This document shows positions 6,867 through 10,648 of a stretch of DNA of 10,648 nt, in pieces. Positions within the stretch are counted from its first letter, which is position 1, and each line of letters opens with the position of its first letter. The notes beneath the pieces were generated by a model. It ran no database searches. It worked only from the letters and a program-made list of their open reading frames with translations, and had not been told where the DNA came from. The translations under genes were made by a program, and so were the position numbers. Source of the stretch: Candidatus Bathyarchaeum sp. (lineage in GTDB: Archaea > Thermoproteota > Bathyarchaeia > Bathyarchaeales > Bathyarchaeaceae); NCBI GenBank assembly GCA_003096235.1, contig PIXT01000101.1, positions 1 through 10,648 of the forward strand, written 5' to 3'.

Positions 6867-6885
6867 GGAGGCTATGTTTGCCTCC
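6867..6885 (-). terminator. Hairpin after dnaG, possible terminator or processing site
   Basis: Perfect six-base arms GGAGGC and GCCTCC flank a seven-base loop, 15 bases past the dnaG stop codon. On the minus strand they are followed by TTCCC and a run of five T. It may end or attenuate transcription before pelota. The T run is short and offset, so RNA processing or chance are alternatives. Confidence 0.4.
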
Positions 6886-6899
6886 AAAACTCTAGTTTA

Positions 6900-8042
6900 C
6901 TAAGCTAAGATTTCCTCAAAAGTCATCAGATTCAATTTCAATGGCTGCTTCATTGCAGAAGAAACCCGTGCAGCTACAAGATAGTTGACCTTTCTTTCGG
7001 CAGCAATATCTACAAGCCTCTGGGTTATCACACCATCAAAAACTACAGTATCTATGGCTTTCATTCGTTGAAGTTTCTCTGCAAGCTCTCTTACGGGCAT
7101 CCGGTCAACCTGTTTCATCTCTTTGTCAAGGAGAACAGCCTCCAAAGTTCCACCCAACGCTTTTGCGGTGTCAACAATTTGCTTTGGAACAAGCTTTTTT
7201 CGTCGCTCCTTCTTTTTGACAACTTTGACTTTTTCGAGAGTAACCTTGTTCTTCAGTGCTTTTTCGATCTCTTTGAAAGTTAAATCCTCTACTTCTTTAC
7301 CGCGGGGTGCTCTAGCAACATACTTGATGTTAGTCACTTGTTGAAGCTCTTTGAGAATAAGGTCTCCGCCTCGGTCTCCATCTAGAAATGCGGTGGCTTC
7401 TCGTTCTCGGCAGATTTTGATTATACTTTGCGGGATTTTGGCACCTTCGACAGCGATGGTGTTTTGTATTCCAGCGCGTAACAGATTAATTACGTCTGCT
7501 CTTCCTTCAACCACAATTATATTCTTTGCACTGTTAATTTCTGGTCCTGCAGTTAATCCTTCAGGTCCATATTTTTCTACTCTTGCGAGCCTCAACATTT
7601 CTGAGACTTCTCTGAAAATTTCGTCGGTACCAGGCATGGTCTCGACAGTCCATTTCCGAAGAACATCTTTGGCTCGATCAATAATGAGTCTTCGTCTAGC
7701 ATCACGTATATCCTCTATTTTGTTCATAGTAACCGCTGCTTTGCAGGGTCCTACACGGTCTATACTTTCGATGCTCGCCGCAATAATTGCTGTTGAAACT
7801 CGGTCTAGGCTTGTTGGTATATTTATTTTACCAGTAGTTTTGTCTTGTTTTGAGTCTAAACTAATTTCTATTCTTCCGATTCTACCCGATTTTTGGAGTT
7901 CACGGAGATCTAGTTCGGGTCCAAACAATCCTTCTGTTTGTCCAAAAAGTGCCCCGATCACATCCGGCTTTTCAACTACTCCCTCCACTTCGAACCGGGC
8001 GCGAATAACATACTTTATCGTAACAGTTTGTGCTGATTTCGT
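6900..8042 (-). CDS. dnaG: Archaeal DnaG (Toprim primase, exosome-associated)
   Basis: The archaeal DnaG-like protein binds the RNA exosome with Csl4 and has primase activity in some species. The N-terminal domain reads IKYVIRARFEVEGVVEKPDV, then IGALFGQTEGLFG and LRELQKSGRIGRIEI. The Toprim domain has Glu179 in IIVVEGRADVINLL and Asp221/Asp223 in AFLDGDRGGDLILKEL. A basic linker (KKKERRKK) and a helical C-terminal region follow. No ATG, GTG or TTG precedes the conserved KYVIRARFEVEG. The first such codon, GTG 7988, would remove the first conserved strand. An in-frame TGA at 8049-8051 blocks any extension. ACG at 8042 sits six bases after GAGGTGA, so I place the start there (380 residues). 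A genuine ACG start or a single-base T-to-C change or error are both possible. Confidence 0.9.
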   Translation of the reverse strand, partial: TKSAQTVTIKYVIRARFEVEGVVEKPDVIGALFGQTEGLFGPELDLRELQKSGRIGRIEISLDSKQDKTTGKINIPTSLDRVSTAIIAASIESIDRVGPCKAAVTMNKIEDIRDARRRLIIDRAKDVLRKWTVETMPGTDEIFREVSEMLRLARVEKYGPEGLTAGPEINSAKNIIVVEGRADVINLLRAGIQNTIAVEGAKIPQSIIKICREREATAFLDGDRGGDLILKELQQVTNIKYVARAPRGKEVEDLTFKEIEKALKNKVTLEKVKVVKKKERRKKLVPKQIVDTAKALGGTLEAVLLDKEMKQVDRMPVRELAEKLQRMKAIDTVVFDGVITQRLVDIAAERKVNYLVAARVSSAMKQPLKLNLMTFEEILA

Positions 8043-8048
8043 TTCTAT

Positions 8049-8055
8049 TCACCTC
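8049..8055 (-). promoter_or_regulatory. Shine-Dalgarno site pointing to an ACG start of dnaG
   Basis: GAGGTGA on the minus strand is followed by the six bases ATAGAA and then ACG. Its last three bases form an in-frame TGA, so dnaG translation must begin downstream of it. If the ACG were ATG, this would be a textbook start site. Confidence 0.7.
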
Positions 8056-8121
8056 AATCATGATATTGTCCCCGTAAAAACTGAGACATTTCTGTTTTAA
8101 CTCTTCAGTGTCTATTATACT

Positions 8122-8538
8122 TTACGACACTAAGCGCTTATTCTTCAAAGTTTCAATATAGCTCGCTAAACCCTCAATATCCTTAACATCACGCCCAACC
8201 AGACCCAAAAGCATCTTCCAAAATACAATGTTAGGGATTATTTTTAGTCCTTCCAAGCAGCTGGACAAACGTTGAGTCCATTCTCTGCCACGCCGATCAA
8301 AATCAAAAAGAAGAATAACTTCGCGGCTTTCTTTTTGTTCTATTTCAAAAACAACATCAAGAAACGATTTCCCAGAAGTTTTCGCCAAAACCATGTCTCC
8401 AGATATTCCCAGCCTGTTGAGGGCGTGAACGTCATTTATTCCTTCAACAACAACGGGAATGCCATTGGCTAACTGCTTTTCTAGTCGGTCTAAGAGTTTG
8501 TAGATTTGCTCTAGGCGCTTTTCAGTTTTTGTCGACAA
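8122..8538 (-). CDS. Small archaeal Toprim-domain protein
   Basis: A 138-residue single Toprim-domain protein like the archaeal UPF0292 family. The N-terminal helix (1-25) is charged and may be coiled. IPVVVEGINDVHALNRLG supplies Glu32, and VILLFDFDRRGREW supplies Asp79 and Asp81, the metal-binding residues of Toprim nucleases, primases and topoisomerases. The end GLVGRDVKDIEGLASYIETL is typical of the family. Bacterial relatives include the 5S rRNA maturase M5; the archaeal substrate is unknown. Translation starts at TTG (8538), seven bases after AGGT and only five after the tyrS stop codon, so the two genes are translationally close. The next gene, dnaG, has a second Toprim domain, with an 79-base gap between them. 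Confidence 0.88.
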   Translation of the reverse strand: MSTKTEKRLEQIYKLLDRLEKQLANGIPVVVEGINDVHALNRLGISGDMVLAKTSGKSFLDVVFEIEQKESREVILLFDFDRRGREWTQRLSSCLEGLKIIPNIVFWKMLLGLVGRDVKDIEGLASYIETLKNKRLVS

Positions 8539-8543
8539 CTCAT

Positions 8544-9629
8544 TTACCTAGTTATCTCTATCTTCAACATTTTCTCTAGCGTTTGTGGATGTCGGCTAAA
8601 ATGTTCTCGGACGGGTTTTAGGATTTCAGTTAATGAATCGGTGACGCCGTTCTTCAGGTCGAGGGGATGTATTTTGCCTTCCCTGTAGACCGTTGCCAGA
8701 GTCTCGAAACTTTCGAATGTTTCAGGACCACCATACTTGTCGGGACGGGGAATCACTAAACGGTCTGTTTCTGGATAAACTATGAGCCTAGCCAACTCCA
8801 GTACAGGATTGTTCTTTACGATTTTAGGAGGACAGTAGGCGTTCTTTATTTTTGAGGCAATGTCTTTTGCAGAATCATGAACAAGAATACTGCTCTGCGG
8901 AATGCTTTTGGACATTTTGGAGCTGATTTCAACATTTAATTCTGCGTTTTCGTCAAACATCTTTTCTGCGCTCTGGGGTCCTTGAAGCCCAATGAGCAAG
9001 GGTGTGTGAATGCAAATTGGTTTAGTCCACTTGAGTTTTTCTGCTGCATCTCTAGCCAGCATGTGTGCTTTCCTTTGGTCTATACCTGAGCAGGCTACGT
9101 CCATATTCATCTCGAAGATGTCCGCCGCTTGCATGCAAGGATAAAATACCCATGCTGTTTCGATGTCTGTCATGCTTGTTTCGCGTCCCATGACGGGTAG
9201 GGCGCGCCATGTTCGTTTAACTGAAACACTTTTTGCTATGCGGACAACTTTTTCCCAGTATTCGACATTGTCGGTTATTTCGGATGCCCAACGAAACTCC
9301 ACTTTGTCAGGTGTTAATCCTAGGGCAACAAAGATTTGTTTTAGGTATTCTCCGCAGGTGCGAATGTTTTGCATGTCTCCGCCTAGTTTATTGTTTATCC
9401 ACGAGTGCCAGTCAGCCAGAAAAATTGTGAACTTGAAGCCAGCATTCACCAAATGTTTGATTTTGGCTGAGCAGACTAGTCCTATTCCGATGTGCAATAG
9501 TCCAGAGCATTCAAAACCCCAGTAGGCGCTAGGGGTATTGTTTGTTTCTAGTAGTGTGCGGACATCTTGGGGGGTTACAACTTCCGCAGTGTTACGCATA
9601 ACTAGGTCGATTCTTTTTTGCAGGTCCAA
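8544..9629 (-). CDS. tyrS: Tyrosyl-tRNA synthetase, archaeal class
   Basis: This class I enzyme charges tRNA-Tyr in the cytoplasm. Tyrosine specificity is supported by Y-x3-Q-x2-D in FYPCMQAADI (Tyr163, Gln167, Asp170) and Gln185 in GIDQRKAHMLARD, with the same spacings as the tyrosine-binding residues of the Methanocaldococcus enzyme. KMSKS is at 238-242. The HIGH motif reads HIGI at 46-49, with Ile for the last His. The C-terminal phrase GKIHPLDLKNGVTDSLTEIL is typical. I chose TTG 9629 (361 residues) because AGAGGG lies eight bases upstream, homologues start near D-L-Q-K-R-I, and the predicted transcription start is at about 9645. The GTG at 9650 would add seven residues without a binding site. 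It heads the cluster with the Toprim gene, dnaG and pelota. Confidence 0.93.
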   Translation of the reverse strand: MDLQKRIDLVMRNTAEVVTPQDVRTLLETNNTPSAYWGFECSGLLHIGIGLVCSAKIKHLVNAGFKFTIFLADWHSWINNKLGGDMQNIRTCGEYLKQIFVALGLTPDKVEFRWASEITDNVEYWEKVVRIAKSVSVKRTWRALPVMGRETSMTDIETAWVFYPCMQAADIFEMNMDVACSGIDQRKAHMLARDAAEKLKWTKPICIHTPLLIGLQGPQSAEKMFDENAELNVEISSKMSKSIPQSSILVHDSAKDIASKIKNAYCPPKIVKNNPVLELARLIVYPETDRLVIPRPDKYGGPETFESFETLATVYREGKIHPLDLKNGVTDSLTEILKPVREHFSRHPQTLEKMLKIEITR

Positions 9630-9667
9630 GTGTGTTGCCCTCTTCCTCACTCATTTTAGTTTATTAA

Positions 9668-9675
9668 CTTAAAAG
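9668..9675 (-). promoter_or_regulatory. Putative TATA box of tyrS
   Basis: CTTTTAAG on the minus strand is centred near 9671. Transcription would start near 9645, after the GTG at 9650 but before the binding site and TTG at 9629. This supports the shorter protein. Confidence 0.5.
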
Positions 9676-9733
9676 TTCTTGTTACAAGTCCGCTTTTACC
9701 AAAAAGGTTGACTTAACTTACTTATTTTGTGTG

Positions 9734-9928
9734 TTAGTCATCAAATATGAACAGGTCATCTATTGTTGTTTTTAGAGCTTTAGCTACATCATGTGCAAGC
9801 TTTAAAGATGGATTGTATTTTCCCTTTTCCAGATAAAGTATTGTTTCTCGTCTTACTCCAACTTTTTTTGCTAAATCATCTTGAGTAAGGTCATGTCTTG
9901 CCCGTAATTCTTTGATTCTTGTCCGCAT
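9734..9928 (-). CDS. Xre/Cro-type HTH regulator, 64 residues
   Basis: A minimal DNA-binding protein made almost entirely of an HTH_3 domain: [20 protein letters not shown], then [19 protein letters not shown], then the helix [17 protein letters not shown]. The recognition helix lies at about 25-33 (RRETILYLE). It should bind DNA as a dimer. The ATG at 9928 is the natural start, overlapping the stop of the preceding gene as TGATG, which couples their translation. A longer reading from 10012 would add 28 unrelated residues encoded inside that gene. It is the last gene of a three-gene operon with two membrane proteins. The palindrome at the operon promoter is the likely operator, so autoregulation is probable, with the membrane partners as possible sensors. 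Confidence 0.92.
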   Translation of the reverse strand: MRTRIKELRARHDLTQDDLAKKVGVRRETILYLEKGKYNPSLKLAHDVAKALKTTIDDLFIFDD

Positions 9929-10263
9929 CAGAGGTCGCCTTTTCTGCTGTAATACCAACTTAACAAAGCATTTGAGAAACCAAAGACGAGCATCACTGCA
10001 ATTATTGCCCATCCAGCGTCAAGTTCAGGCAAAGCTAGGAACTCTTTTCCAAAAATTATGAACAACAATAGTGATATCATGAAAACGAGGCTGATCCAGT
10101 AAGTTCCCATAGCTGCTTTTTCGCGGATCTTTATGGTGCGTTCATCGTTAGTAGGATAGCCCGATTTTTTGTCTTTATGAAGTTTCCACAAAACAAGCAC
10201 TCCGACAAGGAGCACGAGGACTGCATTCAAGATTAAAATTGTTGGCCATACAAAATCGGTCAT
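9928..10263 (-). CDS. DUF2178-type three-TM membrane protein
   Basis: A 111-residue membrane protein with segments at about 5-26, 54-72 and 84-105. The loop between the first two carries [20 protein letters not shown], the D-E-R-x-x-x-I-x-x-K-A signature I associate with DUF2178-like proteins. The function is unknown. Such proteins are often encoded next to small Xre-type regulators, as here. The ATG at 10263 was preferred to the GTG at 10296: it follows the stop of the preceding gene by two bases and has GGAG eleven bases upstream. The stop overlaps the regulator start by one base. A role in sensing a membrane or redox signal for the regulator is inference. Confidence 0.83.
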   Translation of the reverse strand: MTDFVWPTILILNAVLVLLVGVLVLWKLHKDKKSGYPTNDERTIKIREKAAMGTYWISLVFMISLLLFIIFGKEFLALPELDAGWAIIAVMLVFGFSNALLSWYYSRKGDL

Positions 10264-10265
10264 TT

Positions 10266-10466
10266 TTACGGTTTCTCCTTTTTCTTTTCTACGCACGATA
10301 TTGTGTTTCCAGTGGATATCAGACCTATTCCGACTATGCCCACAACCGTTGCAATGCCTGTGTGGTCTACGCCAATGATTGGTTCGCCAAATGCCATCAA
10401 GTAGGCGCCGATTAGGCAGGTTGCTATTCCTATGGCGCGAATGATGTTGTTTATGTGTTTCACCAT
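10266..10466 (-). CDS. Small two-TM membrane peptide
   Basis: A 66-residue hydrophobic protein with two predicted membrane helices (about 8-28 and 36-57) rich in Gly and Ile, ending in a basic KKKEKP tail. I recognise no family. It is the first gene of the operon with the DUF2178-type protein and the HTH regulator. CGGGGGA lies five bases upstream of its ATG, a good binding site. Its stop codon is two bases from the next start, so the three genes form one tight unit. It could be a subunit or partner of the second membrane protein. Confidence 0.75.
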   Translation of the reverse strand: MVKHINNIIRAIGIATCLIGAYLMAFGEPIIGVDHTGIATVVGIVGIGLISTGNTISCVEKKKEKP

Positions 10467-10498
10467 TTTTTCCCCCGTTGTTTATTTATCACATTTTA

Positions 10499-10533
10499 TT
10501 ATCTATTTCTAACTTCATGTTAGATATAGATAA
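10499..10533. promoter_or_regulatory. 35-bp palindrome, likely operator of the HTH operon
   Basis: Arms TTATCTATTTCTAAC (10499-10513) and GTTAGATATAGATAA (10519-10533) match at 14 of 15 positions around a five-base spacer, TTCAT. The palindrome lies between the TATA box and the first gene, over the predicted transcription start at about 10519. A protein bound there would block RNA polymerase. The length and symmetry suit a dimer or two dimers of the 64-residue Xre-type regulator. Confidence 0.7.
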
Positions 10534-10540
10534 CATCAAG

Positions 10541-10548
10541 TATTTAAG
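10541..10548 (-). promoter_or_regulatory. TATA box of the membrane/HTH operon
   Basis: CTTAAATA on the minus strand is a good archaeal TATA box. Transcription should start near 10519, leaving a leader of about 50 bases that includes half of the palindrome. Confidence 0.6.
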
Positions 10549-10605
10549 AATAACGGAAAAACACACCCAAAAAACAAAAACAACATGAACAACAACACAC
10601 CAAAC

Positions 10606-10617
10606 GTTCATGTGAAC
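10606..10617. repeat. Short inverted repeat GTTCA-TG-TGAAC
   Basis: This 12-base dyad, extended to TTCATGTGAACCT, recurs at 3733-3745, also in noncoding DNA. Here it is followed by TTTTTTGAAAAAA near the window edge. It may be a regulator site, but two copies are weak evidence. Confidence 0.3.
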
Positions 10618-10648
10618 CTTTTTTGAAAAAATGTGCAGTGCAGAAAAA

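Noticed and set aside
6753..6887. N-terminal extension of pelota from TTG 6887
   Set aside because: The 45 added residues are unlike any Pelota N-terminus. The TTG at 6752 has a binding site and matches the family start.
7351..8100. 249-codon open frame on the plus strand
   Set aside because: It lies opposite dnaG, whose frame has strong family motifs. The antisense product is a serine- and isoleucine-rich shadow with no recognisable domain.
9929..10012. N-terminal extension of the HTH protein
   Set aside because: It would overlap the upstream gene by 28 codons. The ATG at 9928 gives a complete HTH domain and the usual TGATG coupling.
1..10648. tRNA or rRNA genes, CRISPR arrays, insertion sequences
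   Set aside because: I saw no cloverleaf, rRNA-like core, regularly spaced repeat, transposase motif or long terminal inverted repeat on either strand.

Overview
The window is archaeal chromosome, most likely from an uncultured lineage of the Bathyarchaeota/TACK type (phylum is an inference from gene content and style). Archaeal markers are Pelota, the archaeal-type DnaG primase, a small Toprim protein beside it and an archaeal-class tyrosyl-tRNA synthetase. TATA-like boxes sit about 25 bases upstream of likely transcription starts. Some genes look leaderless and others use GAGGTGA-type ribosome binding sites. I see no tRNA, rRNA, CRISPR array, transposase or phage gene.

Layout. 1-712 (+): the 3' end of a Gly/Arg-rich DUF5320-type gene, then a NifX/NifB-type (dinitrogenase FeMo-cofactor domain) protein. 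746-1408 (-): RNase HII. 1580-2992 (-): a large secreted or membrane-anchored protein resembling a TIM-barrel glycosidase, with ten N-glycosylation sequons. 3204-3599 (-): an SdpI-family membrane protein. 3889-4929 (+): CutA1 and, three bases later, a nucleotidyltransferase-domain protein with a helix-turn-helix-like tail. 5056-5628 (+): a two-TM protein with a glycosylatable outer domain.

5673-9629 (-), read right to left: tyrS, a small Toprim protein, archaeal dnaG and pelota. This is a housekeeping cluster for tRNA charging, replication/exosome function and ribosome rescue. 9734-10466 (-), also right to left: a compact module of a 2-TM peptide, a DUF2178-type 3-TM protein and a 64-aa Xre/Cro-type regulator. 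A 35-bp near-perfect palindrome lies just downstream of its TATA box and is a strong candidate operator.

Two points stand out. First, dnaG has no ATG, GTG or TTG codon that would give the full conserved N-terminus; the only well-placed initiator behind its GAGGTGA site is ACG. Second, the palindrome at 10499-10533 lies over the predicted transcription start of the regulator operon. Non-ATG starts are common here: TTG for the nifX-like gene, the SdpI gene, pelota, the Toprim gene and probably tyrS, and GTG for the secreted protein. Several starts were therefore moved from the first possible codon to the one supported by family N-termini and ribosome binding sites. No intergenic gap reaches 300 bases; the longest, 3600-3888, holds only promoter-like and short-repeat signals.
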